Shown: piece after piece, positions 27,811 through 36,543 of the stretch
How positions within the stretch are numbered: the first letter of the stretch is position 1
Layout of the letters: the number at the start of each line of letters is the position of its first letter
Assembly: GCA_963777895.1 (NCBI GenBank)
Contig: CAVZSF010000007.1
Coordinates: 248,001 to 312,000, forward strand
Direction: 5' to 3'
DNA from: UBA2241 sp963777895
GTDB lineage: Bacteria > Actinomycetota > Thermoleophilia > UBA2241
DNA length: 64,000 nucleotides
The notes under the pieces: generated by a model
What the model was told of the DNA's origin: nothing
Database searches by the model: none
The model's input: only the letters and a program-made list of their open reading frames with translations
Translations under genes and position numbers: made by a program

Positions 27811-28312
27811 GTGAAGCGGATCGTCTATGTCGACATGGACAACGTGCTGGTTGACTTCATGTCGGCAAGGCCGCACGTGCCGGCAGAGCTTTGGGAGAAG
27901 TACGAGGTTGAGAATCGCCTCGACGACCTTCCTGGAATCTTTGCGCTGATGGGTCCCATGCCGGCGCGATCGCGTCATACAGGGCGCTCTGCGAGAAGTT
28001 CGACACCTACATCCTCTCGACGTCGCCGTGGGCAAATCCGACGGCTTGGTCTGACAGGTGCTCTGGGTGCGCATGTACCTGGACGATGTCGCGCACAAGC
28101 GGCTCATCCTCACGCACCACAAGGACCTCAACCGCGGTGACTACCTCATCGACGACCGCCTGAGCAGGGGCGCAGAGAAGTTCGTTGGCGAGTTCATCCA
28201 CTTCGGATCGGAGCGGTTCCCCGACTGGCCGGCGGTGATGGAGTCCATGCGGCAGAAGGCAGGAGAGGGCGAGGCCGACGGGTCGACCGGCAGCGAGAGG
28301 GCTGCGCCATGA
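27811..28312 (+). pseudogene. 5'(3')-deoxyribonucleotidase-like HAD phosphatase (two frameshifts)
   Basis: From GTG 27811 (with GGGGGTG upstream) the product starts VKRIVYVDMDNVLVDF, the DxDx(V) HAD nucleophile motif, and continues to DDLPGIFALMGPMP. A second frame gives FDTYILSTSPWANPTAWSD, and a third gives RLILTHHKDLNRGDYLIDDR and a normal C-terminus. This is the cytosolic 5' nucleotidase (NT5C-like) family seen in phages and accessory islands. Frame changes lie near 27965 and 28055. The last base of its stop overlaps the start of the next gene (ATGA). Confidence 0.75.
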
Positions 28313-28686
28313 TCGGCTGGCACATCAGCATCTACCGGCAGACCGATGACGGGACGTCGCCGGCGGAGTTGGAGACCGCGGAGGCAGCGCGCTTGGCCGT
28401 CTGGCAGACGTCGTGGAGCGGCCTTGAGTGGATCGACGAGCTCGTGAAGCAGGGCAAGGCGATCGACTTGGGCGGGAACGGCTATCCGATGCGCCACACG
28501 GCGCAGGCCAAGTACCTGACCAGGCGCGTGCTCGGCGGCCCGCCCGATGCGAACGAGACGTGGGTGAGGGGTCCGCAGGACATCGTCACTGAGAAGTGGG
28601 CCGGTCGGACAGTCGTGGACATCGTCGTGGTCGAGGCCTGCCGGCCGGACGATTGGCTGATCGTCGAGGCTTGGGACGAGAGCTGA
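28309..28686 (+). CDS. Hypothetical protein coupled to the nucleotidase
   Basis: The product has 125 residues. I do not recognise it. It reads MIGWHISIYRQTDDGTSPAE, is mixed alpha/beta (a helix near 20-45 and strands near 100-120), and has no signal peptide, membrane segment or Cys pair. The start overlaps the nucleotidase stop, so the two were expressed together. Repeated WSG/WID/WVRG/DDW tryptophans suggest a small, compact ligand-binding domain. Confidence 0.6.
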   Translation: MIGWHISIYRQTDDGTSPAELETAEAARLAVWQTSWSGLEWIDELVKQGKAIDLGGNGYPMRHTAQAKYLTRRVLGGPPDANETWVRGPQDIVTEKWAGRTVVDIVVVEACRPDDWLIVEAWDES

Positions 28687-28753
28687 CTTGCTTCGACCAC
28701 ATGCTCTAGAGCTCAGGGCGCTGCACTGAAAAGTTGACATTTGCAGGAGACTC

Positions 28754-28782
28754 TTGACCAGGCTGTAGTCACCGGCGATACT
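28754..28782 (+). promoter_or_regulatory. Sigma70-type promoter for a small RNA or the NYN gene
   Basis: TTGACC (28754-28759) and GATACT (28777-28782) are exactly 17 bp apart. A second TTGACA lies at 28734-28739. The predicted start, near 28789, falls directly before the two-hairpin element. Confidence 0.55.
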
Positions 28783-28788
28783 GCAGTC

Positions 28789-28850
28789 ATCCACCCCCAC
28801 GGGGCATGCTCCGTGGGTCCCCCGGGGTTGCGACCCCGGGGGCTTTTCTC
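28789..28850 (+). ncRNA. Candidate small RNA or attenuator: two hairpins ending in a Rho-independent terminator
   Basis: Hairpin 1 has seven-base arms (28796-28802 and 28811-28817) with an eight-base loop. Hairpin 2 has ten-base arms (28819-28828 and 28833-28842) with a TGCG loop and is followed by CTTTTCTC, a textbook intrinsic terminator. With the promoter just upstream the transcript would be about 60 bases. It could be a free small RNA or a leader attenuator of the NYN gene that starts near 28866. It is not tRNA-like. Confidence 0.5.
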
Positions 28851-28865
28851 TTCCTGGGGGCAATC

Positions 28866-29328
28866 GTCAACCGGACCGTCTTCCTCGTCGACGGCTTCAA
28901 CCTGTACCACTCGGTGCTCGACGCCGAGCGGCTCCTGGATCGGCGGCTTCGCCGGCTGGACGTGTCGTCACTGTGCGGCCTCGTACCTGCACGCGCTCCC
29001 GGGGCTCAGTCACATGACAGGGGTCGTCCACTTCTCAGCCCTACCTCATCACCTTGAGAACCGGCGACCCGGCATCGTGTCGCGGCAGAAGCGTTACCTT
29101 CAGGCGCTGCGAACCAGCGACGTCGAGACGCGGCTCGGGCAGTTCAAGCGCAGGGAACGCACCTGCCCATTCTGCGGGCGGCGGTTCGAGACGTTCGAGG
29201 AGAAGGAGACGGACGTCGCCATCGGCTCTACCATGACCCGCCTGGTCTGCGAGGAGTTCAAGACCGTGGCCGACCTCAGCTTCACGATCAAGGCGGCAAG
29301 CTACGTCCGGCATCAGCTGCGCGAGTGA
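28866..29328 (+). pseudogene. NYN-domain (PIN-like) ribonuclease, frameshifted and short
   Basis: The N-terminal strand VNRTVFLVDGFNLYHSVLDA carries the first acidic residue of the NYN nuclease site. After a frame change near 28975-28985 the product continues VVHFSALPHHLENRRPGIV, RYLQALRTSDVETRLGQFK, a CPFCG zinc-knuckle-like pair, then FETFEEKETDVAIGSTM, where the family has the second Asp (DVAI). The usual VTGDTDLAP block does not follow; the tail differs and ends at 29328. No ATG or GTG is placed well, so the start is uncertain. Such proteins resemble LabA-type RNases. Confidence 0.65.
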
Positions 29329-29374
29329 GGAGCCGGCTATGCATATCAGCGCAGGACGTGGCGGGCAGTGAAGG

Positions 29375-30291
29375 TCAGCGCGGGCGGAACTCCAGATTCA
29401 CCACCCGGCCGTCGGTGATGTAGAGCAGCGCGACGCTGTGGCGGCTGTAGCCTCGCGGGTAGCTCGGCGAGCCGGGGTTGAGCACCAGGACACCGTCGGC
29501 GAGCACGGCGTCCGGGATGTGGGTGTGACCGCAGACGAGGACGTCGACGCCCTCGCACAGCGAAGGTGTTGCGAGGGCGATGTCCCCGTGGTGGGCGACG
29601 AGCAGGGACAGGCCGGCGGCGGAGAGCAGGGCCTCCTCTGGCAGCTCGTCCGCCCATCGTCCCGTAGTCGCAGTTGCCGCGCACCGCGGTGACGGGGGCG
29701 ATCTTCGCCAGGCGGTCGAGGACGCCGGGTTCGTCGAGGTCGCCGGCGTGGACGATGTGGTCGACGCCGGCGAACAGCTCGAGGACCTGCCGGTCGAGGA
29801 CGCCGTGGGTGTCGGCGATCAGGCCGATGACGAGGTGACCGTCCTTCCGGTCGCCGCGCGGCACGACCTCGATCGGCTTGCCCGGCGTCCCGGGGCGGTC
29901 CTCATTCGCGTCCTCTTCGCTCTCCTCGCGCGGACGCAGCGCCAGGCTGGTCTCTCGCCGCTCCTTCCCACGGCAGACGTTGCAGATGCCCTCGAGGCGC
30001 CCGTCCTCGTCGTCCACGAGGAGCACCCAGCCGCCGTCCTCCGGTCCGGGGAGGTCGATGCCGCAACGGGAGCACGTGAGCCCGCGGGGCCGGTAGGGGT
30101 TCGGGTGCGGGTAGACGCGCTCGTGGACACGGAGGCCCTTGCGCGCCACGCACGTCTCGCAGAAGGGGTCGAAGCTCATGCCGTCCAGGCTCACCGCCCA
30201 GACGATGCCCGGCTCGTCCTCGTTGGGGATGCGCCGGCCGCAGGCGGAGCACGTCGCCGACTGCTGGCGCCAGGTAGCCGAAGCCGCTCAT
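29375..30291 (-). CDS. Zinc-ribbon plus YfcE-type metallophosphoesterase fusion (two frameshifts)
   Basis: The start at 30291 (MSGFGYLAPA) shifts frame near 30265 into CSACGRRIPNEDEPGIVW. Four CxxC pairs (CSAC, CETC, CSRC, CNVC) in the first 85 residues make two zinc-ribbon-like units. After a Pro/Gly linker comes the phosphoesterase: LIADTHGVLD, IVHAGDLDEP, VRGNCDYGT. A last frame change near 29660 leads to LLVAHHGDIA, VCGHTHIPD, LVLNPGSPSYPR and the stop at 29375. The metal ligands D-x-H, GD, GN, H and GHTH are all present. It probably hydrolyses phosphodiesters in the cytoplasm; the zinc-ribbon fusion is unusual. Confidence 0.8.
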
Positions 30292-30449
30292 GGGCGGATG
30301 TTAACCGCGAGACCGGATGGCGGAGCTGCCGCGGCTCAACGTCACCCTCTGGCGTCAATCGTCACTCTCGAAGCAAGAAGGCTCGCCTTACGCTTGCGAC
30401 TATGTCTCGAGATGCATCATTTGTGGTACACTTCCGGTGACGTCAGAGG

Positions 30450-30797
30450 GCAGGCCGAGTCGAACCGGTTCTGCGCGTCGTCTTCTACAGGTCGCGTCCG
30501 GACGGAGCCGGTCCGCGAGTGGCTGTTGGCCTGCGCCGTGAGGAGCAGGAACTCGTCGGCGGACGCATCAGGACGGTGCAGTACGCATGGCCGATAGGGC
30601 TCCCGCTGGTGCGGAAGCTCGAACCAGAGCTGTGGGAAGTGCGGTCGCGAGTGGGCGAGGGCAATGCACGCGTCATCTTCACCGTCGACCGATGGCGTGA
30701 TGGTGCTGCTCCACGGCTTCGTGAAGAAGTCGGCGAGGACGCCCTGTCCGAGCTGGTGGTCGCTCGGCAGCGATTCGGCGAGCGCAAGAGAGGTTGG
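30450..30797 (+). pseudogene. HigB/Gp49-like RelE-family toxin (several frameshifts)
   Basis: The pieces lie in order but in different frames: RVVFYRS, then EPVREWL, then GGRIRTVQYAWPIGLPLVRK and LWEVRSRVGEGNARVIFTV, then VMVLLHGFVKKSARTP. This is the full profile of the phage-derived Gp49-like HigB toxins (mRNA interferases). At least three frame changes occur in 350 bp. The antitoxin gene starts about 4 bp after it, the order normal for higBA. The toxin reading frame looks inactive unless the breaks are sequence errors. Confidence 0.65.
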
Positions 30798-30800
30798 CAG

Positions 30801-31082
30801 ATGGACAAGAAGCACATCGGCAGCGACTTCGACGATTTCCTGCGCGAGCAGGGCCTTCTGGAAGAGGCCGAGGCGGCTGCCGCCAAGTACCTGGTCGCCT
30901 ACCAGATCGCCAAGGAGATGCGGCGGGCGCGGCTGACGAAGTCCGAGCTGGCGAAGCGCATGAAGACGAGCAGACCGGTGGTAGACCGTCTGCTCGACCC
31001 GACCAATCCGTCGGTCACACTGTCGACGCTCGAGAGGGCAGCTTCGGCTGTCGGCAAGAAGCTCAGGGTCGAGCTGATCTAG
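30801..31082 (+). CDS. HigA-like XRE antitoxin
   Basis: The product has 93 residues from the ATG at 30801, preceded by GAGAGG. An N-terminal helical part (DFDDFLREQGLLEEAEAAAA) leads to a helix-turn-helix: LTKSELAKRMKTSRPVVDRLLD followed by TLSTLERAASAVGKK. Short XRE antitoxins of this form pair with the Gp49-like toxin encoded directly upstream. It should bind the shared promoter and the toxin. The frame is intact although the toxin is not, so it could also persist as an orphan anti-toxin. Confidence 0.82.
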   Translation: MDKKHIGSDFDDFLREQGLLEEAEAAAAKYLVAYQIAKEMRRARLTKSELAKRMKTSRPVVDRLLDPTNPSVTLSTLERAASAVGKKLRVELI

Positions 31083-31188
31083 TTCTTCTCCTTGAGGTCA
31101 TCGTCGGACGCGTGACTGCTAAGCGGCCTGACGAGAATCGGAGGAAGAGGCCGAAGGCGACTGAAAGGCAGAGGTAGGCTCAGGCAGA

Positions 31189-31222
31189 CGGCCCGGCCGA
31201 GGTGATGATCTCGGCCGGGCCG
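31189..31222. terminator. Bidirectional hairpin between the antitoxin and the C69 peptidase
   Basis: Thirteen-base arms 31189-31201 and 31210-31222 pair around an eight-base loop. It sits between two convergent genes (stops at 31082 and 31242). Confidence 0.65.
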
Positions 31223-31241
31223 CTGTCGGTGATCGGATGCC

Positions 31242-32648
31242 TCACCGCGTGTCGATCTGTGACACCAGCGCCTGTGCCTTGTCGTAGGCCGCCGTGCCGT
31301 AGACGGCGCTGGCCTGAGTGATGCACCGGATGGCCAGCGCACGGTCCTGTTGCCACAGTGCGCTGGCCTGCGCGTCGATACCGGCCTGCTCGGCCAGTTC
31401 CAGTTGCTCGAGGGGGTCGAAGGCGGCCCGCACAAGCCCCCTGCGCTCGGCGTAGTAGGCGTCCTGGTCGGCGTCCACCCAGTTCACCAGGTCGTTGAAC
31501 GCCCACGATGCCGACCCGGCTTTGTCCTTCCTCGTCCCGAGCCCGTACGGCGTCGGGAAGCTGCTGATGCCGCTGTACCAGGGCACGAAGGCGCTGGCGT
31601 CGGCCTCGCGCATCGTCGTCCACAGCACCCCGCCGATGGCGTTCGGCAACCAGCCGCGCAACTGCGACACCGAGGCGCTCTGCGTGTCCACGTTGTCGAC
31701 GGGATACCACTGCGTGTAGTGGGGGAACCCCGGCTCGCCGGTCGCGTCGTACTGCGTCCCCTCGTAGTGGTTCCGCAGGATCGTCATGAGGTCGCTCACG
31801 CTGATCTGCGGGAGCGCGGCGAGCAGTTGCGGCACGATCTCCTCGCGCGTGAGGGTGCTGGGATGGCCTTCCCAAGTGAGGGTCGACGGCTTGCTGTAGA
31901 CCTCCCGGAAGTTGAAGGGACCGTCCGTCGCCGGGTCGTAGAAGCCCTTTGCCACGGCGTAGCTCACTACGTTCGGCGACCACATGTAGTTCTTGTGGTG
32001 GACGTCGTTGAAGTCGATCGTCGTGATGTTGAGGTTGTTGGCGATCATCTCCGCGCCGTTGTCGGGCACGCGCCGCGCCACCCATTGCCCGCCCGGGGCG
32101 ATGTCGATCCACCAGCCCTCGTTTGCGTCGGCGATGCCGTACATGGTGGCGTCCCAGTCGATACCGTAGCGCTCGGCCAGGCGACCCATGACGCGGACGG
32201 CCTGGCGGGCCGACTTCGCCCGCATCAGGGCGAGTTCGTTGAACTCGGTCCAGGTCAAGCCGTGAGGGTTGCGGCTGTCGGCTTCCTTCGGGTCACACCA
32301 GTTGTTGTAGGTGGAGACCTGGTAGGCGTTGATGCCGGCGTAGCAGTTTGCCGGGACGCCGGCCGGGATGCTCCTGCCCACATACGAGACACCGATGTAG
32401 CGGACGGTCTCGTCAGGCTCTGCGATGCGGGCGCCGCCTCTGGTCACGTAGGTGCCGCCGGGCCGGGACGGATAGACGGCGTAGTGCAGGACGAACTGCG
32501 GATCGTCCTCGGTATGGGCCATCAGTACGGAGCCGTCCGGTGTGCGATCCTTGCCGACGATGATCGTGGTGCAGGCGTAGGCCGCACTCTGGGCCAGCAG
32601 GACGCCGGCGACGACGATGGCCAGAACGACGAGCAATCTCAGTCTCAT
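31242..32648 (-). CDS. C69-family dipeptidase (secreted Ntn hydrolase)
   Basis: The product has 468 residues from the ATG at 32648. A signal peptide (residues 1-25, ending AAYA) is followed at once by Cys26 in ACTTIIVGKDRTPDGSV. Cys becoming N-terminal after cleavage is the catalytic nucleophile of C69/U34 dipeptidases. Further signatures are AHTEDDPQFVLHY, NCYAGINAYQVSTYNNW, ARQAVRVMGRLAERYGID and YGIADANEGWWIDI. The enzyme should release dipeptides or amino acids from peptides outside the membrane. It has no obvious operon partner; upstream lies the oppositely starting NlpC gene. Confidence 0.88.
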   Translation of the reverse strand: MRLRLLVVLAIVVAGVLLAQSAAYACTTIIVGKDRTPDGSVLMAHTEDDPQFVLHYAVYPSRPGGTYVTRGGARIAEPDETVRYIGVSYVGRSIPAGVPANCYAGINAYQVSTYNNWCDPKEADSRNPHGLTWTEFNELALMRAKSARQAVRVMGRLAERYGIDWDATMYGIADANEGWWIDIAPGGQWVARRVPDNGAEMIANNLNITTIDFNDVHHKNYMWSPNVVSYAVAKGFYDPATDGPFNFREVYSKPSTLTWEGHPSTLTREEIVPQLLAALPQISVSDLMTILRNHYEGTQYDATGEPGFPHYTQWYPVDNVDTQSASVSQLRGWLPNAIGGVLWTTMREADASAFVPWYSGISSFPTPYGLGTRKDKAGSASWAFNDLVNWVDADQDAYYAERRGLVRAAFDPLEQLELAEQAGIDAQASALWQQDRALAIRCITQASAVYGTAAYDKAQALVSQIDTR

Positions 32649-32788
32649 GGCTCCCCCCCTCAAGGTGCAGTCCGACCGCGGGAGCCCCCGCTCCCACGGC
32701 GCGGTGCGGACCTGCCAAGCGTACGCCGCCGGACTGCGCAGTCAAGGAAGGGGAACCGACGATGGAGCTTCCCGGGATGGGCGAATTG

Positions 32789-33872
32789 CTAGAAGCGCCC
32801 GCCGGAGAAGGCGCCGCTGATGGAGCCGTAGCTCACCACGGCGCCGGTGTGGGGCGCGGCGATCATCTGGCCGCCCCCGGCGTAGATACCTACGTGGTAG
32901 CAGTAGCTCGGCGAGCCGAAGAAGACCAGGTCGCCGGGCAACAGCGCGTTGAGCGGCACCGGTCTGCTGGCGCGGTACTGGTACGTCGCGCCGTGGATCA
33001 GCCCGATGCCGATCTGTGCGTAGCAGTACATGGTGAGGCCGGAGCAGTCGAACGCATTCGGGCCGGCGGCGCCCCAGACGTAGGGATCGCCGAGCTCCCT
33101 CCGGGCGATCGCGACGATCTCCGGATGCCCGGGCCCGCCGGGGTCGACGGGTGCCGGCTGTGAGTCGGCGCCGCTTGCGCTGTTCGAAGAGGCCGCGGCC
33201 ACCTGCGCCGCGGCTTGCGCCGCGGCCCTCTCGGCCGCTTGTTCGGCCGCACGAGCAGCCGCCGCCTGCAAGCGTCTGATCTCGGCCTTGACCCCCGCCT
33301 CCATGCGCTGGAGCTTGGCCTCTAGTGACTGGATCTGTCTGCTTCTGCTGCTTGGCCTCCTCGAGCAGCCGCGCCGCCGTCTGGCGGTCGGCCTCGAGCT
33401 GGCTATGGCGTTCCTCGATGTCCCGCTTGTAGGCGTCGATCTGCTTCACGATCGAGACGTCGCTCGCGCCGAGGCGCTGCATCATGTCGAGCTGCGTGAC
33501 CAGCTCGTCGAAGCTGCTGGTGGAGAAGAGCACGTCGACGATGCCGACATCCCGGGTCTTGTACATGCTGACGGCGCGTGCCTCGAGCTGCGCCTTGGCA
33601 GCCTCGAGGTTGAACTTCGCCACCCGGAGCTGGTGCTCGTTCTGCTTGATCTGCTGGTCGACGGTGCCGAGGCGCTCCATCGCCTGGTTGTAGCGCTCGA
33701 CCGCCATGTCGACCTGCGGGTAGACCTTCTCCAGCCTCGCCTGGATCTCACGCGCCTTGGCGCGCTTCTCTGAGATGCGGGTGGCTGCCGCGGGGGAGGC
33801 CGTGACGCACAGGGCGATCAGGGCAGCGAGGATGAGGATGAGGGCTGGGCGGAGCGCTCGGACTTGATCCAC
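32789..33872 (-). CDS. NlpC/P60 peptidoglycan endopeptidase with coiled coil (one frameshift)
   Basis: The start is GTG 33872, with GGAGG eight bases before. Residues 1-30 are a signal peptide. Residues 35-170 form a long coiled coil (heptads around LEKVYPQVDMAVERYNQ and LEAAKAQLEARA). The frame then changes near 33335 into an Ala-rich linker and the NlpC/P60 domain: FDCSGLTMYCY (catalytic Cys), YHVGIYAGGG (His) and APHTG. It probably cuts stem-peptide cross-links during division, like RipA/CwlO-type enzymes whose coiled coil receives FtsEX signals. That regulatory link is inference. The frameshift is probably a sequence error. Confidence 0.85.
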
Positions 33873-34067
33873 TGCATCGCCTCCCTAGGCAGTTCGCCGG
33901 TCAACACGCCCTCGGGTGAGCGTCGAGCTCGAGCTGCGGACCCTATCACTGGTCCAGTGGACGCGCCAAGCTCCGGGCCGCCGGCCCCGGCAACGTCACC
34001 TGCCTGAGCCACCCGTCATCCTTCGCATCGTCGGCACCGCCGTCAGGTTCAGCCAATGCCCTCACCC

Positions 34068-34096
34068 TTGTCGATATGTCAGCCCTGATATACGAT
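34068..34096 (+). promoter_or_regulatory. Possible promoter upstream of the XRE regulator
   Basis: TTGTCG (34068-34073) and TACGAT (34091-34096) are 17 bp apart. The start would fall inside the toxin stub and give the XRE gene a leader of about 45 bases. Confidence 0.35.
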
Positions 34097-34142
34097 GTTC
34101 GGCGACCAGAAGCCGCTGGTGTGGCTGCACGGCGAGGAGTAG
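34095..34142 (+). pseudogene. Stub of a RelE/ParE-type toxin
   Basis: Fifteen codons, MFGDQKPLVWLHGEE, match the strand containing (V/L)WLHGE in phage-related RelE-like toxins that continue with further residues in intact genes. Everything before and after is lost. The helix-turn-helix gene starts 5 bp later, the usual toxin-antitoxin order. Confidence 0.5.
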
Positions 34143-34146
34143 CAGC

Positions 34147-34464
34147 ATGGATCCGAGGAAGCGGGACAGGCTCGAGAAGGGCGGCTGGCGTTTTGGCGAT
34201 GCTGCCGACTTCCTCGGGATGACGCCCGAAGAAGCAGCGTACGTCGAACTCAAGCTCGCCTTAGCCCTTCACCTTGGGGAGGTCCGCAGGCGCAACTCGT
34301 GGACCCAGGCGCAGGTGGCACGCCGCCTCGGCTCGAGTCAGTCGCGCGTGGCCAAGATGGAGAGCGCCGATCCCTCCGTCTCGCTCGACCTGCTCATCAG
34401 GGCGCTGCTGACCTTGGGCGCGTCTGCCAGCGAGGTCGGTCGTGTGATAGCGGAGGCGGCGTGA
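34147..34464 (+). CDS. XRE-family regulator (orphan antitoxin)
   Basis: The product has 105 residues from the ATG at 34147, with GAGGAG upstream. The N-terminal part contains a segment GMTPEEAAYVELKLALALHL, typical of antitoxins of RelE-like toxins. The helix-turn-helix follows: WTQAQVARRLGSSQSRVAKME with SVSLDLLIRALLTLGAS. Its stop overlaps the GTG start of the M24 peptidase (GTGA), so it may control that gene. With the toxin reduced to a stub it looks like a solitary regulator. Confidence 0.8.
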   Translation: MDPRKRDRLEKGGWRFGDAADFLGMTPEEAAYVELKLALALHLGEVRRRNSWTQAQVARRLGSSQSRVAKMESADPSVSLDLLIRALLTLGASASEVGRVIAEAA

Positions 34465-35660
34465 CCGGGGCGCACATGGAGCATCCGGCGCCAGATGAGC
34501 TGGGGATCCCCAGCCACGAGATCGACAGGCGCCTCGCCGCTGTCAGACGAAGAATGGCCGGCAGAGGGCTGGAGCTTCTGATCGTCTTCTCCTCGCCCGG
34601 CAACCTGCGTTTCGGGCAGCGTGGGCACGTGCTCTACCTCTCCGGCTACGAGCCGTACTTCGGCGACTGCATGATGCTGCTGCCTCTCGATCCCGCCATC
34701 GATGCGGTGCTCGTCAAGGATGCGGCCAACTACTTCCCGCAGACGTGTACCTGGATCACGGACGTCAGGGGGGCAGGCGATTGCGTGAAGGTGGTCCGTG
34801 ACTTCCTCTCCGACCATGGACTGGAGCGGTCCGCCGTCGGCATCGCGGGGGAGTACTCGGTCGGTCCCACCCTCTATCTGCGGCTGCGAGACGAAGTGGG
34901 GCCCGCGAGGCTCGAGATGGCCTCGGACATCCTGGAGCACGAGCGGTCGGTGAAGTCGGAGTACGAGCTCGAGTGCCTGAGAGGGGCCGCCGCCATCGCC
35001 GGGAGAGGTCTCGAGGCGGCGGCCCGCTTCATGCGACCCGGCGTCACGGAATCGGACGTCAAGGGAGAGATGGAGCGCGTCTGCAGGGCGCACGGTTCGC
35101 AGGCCTTTCCGCACACCACCATGGTCGTGTCGGGACGGGACGAGGCGCACTCGAGCGGCTGGTGGCAGGCCGAACGCCGGGTGCTCGAGGCCGGGGATCC
35201 GGTGACCATCGACTTCGGCACGATGTATCGGGGGTACTGCTGCGATGTCTCGCGGCCGTTCGTGCTCGGCAAGGCATCCGCACGGCAGAAGGACGTGCTG
35301 AAGGTCCTGCTGGAGGCGCATCAGACGGCCGCCGCGGCCGCGCGACCGGGGGTGCGCGCGTCGGCCGTCGAGGCGGCGGCCGGCAAGGTCCTGACGGCCG
35401 CCTACGGCGAGCGCGACTGGTGGGGCGTCGGGCACGGCGTGGGCCTGGAAGTGCACGAATGGCCGTTCATCGGCTACCAGCGGATCGTGGACGACCGCGC
35501 CTACGAAGACCGTGTCCTCGAGGAGAACATGGTGATCTCGCTCGAGCCGACCATGGAGCTGCCGGGCATGGGTGAGATGCAGATCGAGGACCAGTTCGTG
35601 GTGACGCAGGAGGGCGCCGTCCGGCTGAACGACATCCCTCACGAGATCACGGAGGTGTGA
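34461..35660 (+). CDS. M24-family aminopeptidase (Xaa-Pro-type)
   Basis: The product has about 399 residues (GTG 34461) or 394 (ATG 34476). A creatinase-like N-terminal domain (residues 20-170) precedes the pita-bread catalytic domain. The metal ligands are all visible: VTIDFGTMYRGYCCDVSRPF (two Asp), GVGHGVGLEVHE (His), ISLEPTMEL (Glu) and MQIEDQFVVT (Glu). It is expected to cleave N-terminal residues next to proline in the cytoplasm, or a creatinase-like substrate. The start overlaps the XRE regulator's stop, so the pair is probably one transcript. Confidence 0.9.
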   Translation: MTGAHMEHPAPDELGIPSHEIDRRLAAVRRRMAGRGLELLIVFSSPGNLRFGQRGHVLYLSGYEPYFGDCMMLLPLDPAIDAVLVKDAANYFPQTCTWITDVRGAGDCVKVVRDFLSDHGLERSAVGIAGEYSVGPTLYLRLRDEVGPARLEMASDILEHERSVKSEYELECLRGAAAIAGRGLEAAARFMRPGVTESDVKGEMERVCRAHGSQAFPHTTMVVSGRDEAHSSGWWQAERRVLEAGDPVTIDFGTMYRGYCCDVSRPFVLGKASARQKDVLKVLLEAHQTAAAAARPGVRASAVEAAAGKVLTAAYGERDWWGVGHGVGLEVHEWPFIGYQRIVDDRAYEDRVLEENMVISLEPTMELPGMGEMQIEDQFVVTQEGAVRLNDIPHEITEV

Positions 35661-35780
35661 TCTGGTTCGATGCCGGTGGGCGCGGCGGCCAGGTCCAAGC
35701 GTCTGCGGAATCAGGCGCTGTTTGGCTCGAAGTACCATGCGCTTGAGCTGCGCGACCTATGGCGGGGGACAGGGGGGCAC

Positions 35781-36235
35781 ATGAAACGTCTATCTGCGAT
35801 CGTGATCTGCGTGCTGGCCTTCACGCTGATCTGGGCCTCGGCGGCAAGCGCGTCCAGAGCGTCCCGGCACATCGACTCGCTGCGCGTGCAGCATCGCGCG
35901 GCGTCCGGGCCGGCGGGCTCGTTCGCCCAGGCAGTCGAGAAGACCTACTCCCTCACCGGCACCATAGAGGATTTCGACGGCAATCCTCTGACGGACTGTT
36001 GGGTCGTGTGGGGCTGGTATGACCCCGACGGCTACTCCTGGTTCGTGCCCGACGCCCTATTCCAACCCGGGGAGAAACCTCCACTTCCAGGGACGGCTCG
36101 TTCTCGTTTGCGAACGTCACGTCCCACCCGGGGCACGACTCCCGGCAGGTCCTCCGTGTGGTGCCGATGGGCAGGGCGGGTCTTCCAGGTATGTGCAGTG
36201 GCGGGGGCCACCAGGGCGACTCGAAAGGAACAGTG
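35781..36235 (+). pseudogene. Secreted carboxypeptidase-regulatory-like protein, truncated
   Basis: A signal peptide (MKRLSAIVICVLAFTLIWAS) leads to a domain beginning YSLTGTIEDFDGNPLTDCWV, typical of the first strands of CarboxypepD-regulatory/Ig-like folds. After a frame change near 36070 the pattern resumes with DGSFSFANVTSHPG, the end of the same fold. What follows has no family features, and the frame runs into the start of the next gene. The gene appears shortened as well as frameshifted. Confidence 0.5.
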
Positions 36236-36240
36236 CAGCC

Positions 36241-36504
36241 ATGCTCATCGAGTTCAAGGACGCCAATGGCTCGCCGATCTACATCAACCCCCAGTACGTC
36301 ATCGCCGTTCGCGAGGAGAAGCACTTCGGGCGTCCGGGTGTCGGCTCGGACAGCGAGTCTCGCGACACGCTCATTCTGACGACCAAGGGGGACTTCAACG
36401 TGCAGGACCCGCTCGCCGACGTGGCCCGCGAGGTCAACCGGGTGTCGCGGGAGATACTCGAGCTGAAGCTGAGCGACACCCCGGGGAGCGACGTCCCGAC
36501 CTGA
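36241..36504 (+). CDS. Small hypothetical protein, FlbD-like in outline
   Basis: The product has 87 residues from the ATG at 36241, with AAGGA about a dozen bases upstream. It reads MLIEFKDANGSPIYINPQYV, then a charged loop, then TLILTTKGDFNVQDPLADVA. The plan, a strand with N-G, a strand with I-N-P and a TTKG strand, is like the small FlbD/DUF-type beta proteins, but no flagellar genes are present, so the name is only a comparison. It ends in a helix (REVNRVSREILELK). Coding is well supported; function is unknown. Confidence 0.65.
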   Translation: MLIEFKDANGSPIYINPQYVIAVREEKHFGRPGVGSDSESRDTLILTTKGDFNVQDPLADVAREVNRVSREILELKLSDTPGSDVPT

Positions 36505-36543
36505 TGCCAACGGATGCCCCGCTCTGGCGGGTGGGCGTGGCTT

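Noticed and set aside
28789..28850. Two hairpins as a possible tRNA
   Set aside because: No cloverleaf, no T-psi-C motif, and it ends in a terminator hairpin.
36241..36504. FlbD flagellar protein
   Set aside because: Only the general strand pattern fits and no flagellar genes are in the window; kept as hypothetical.
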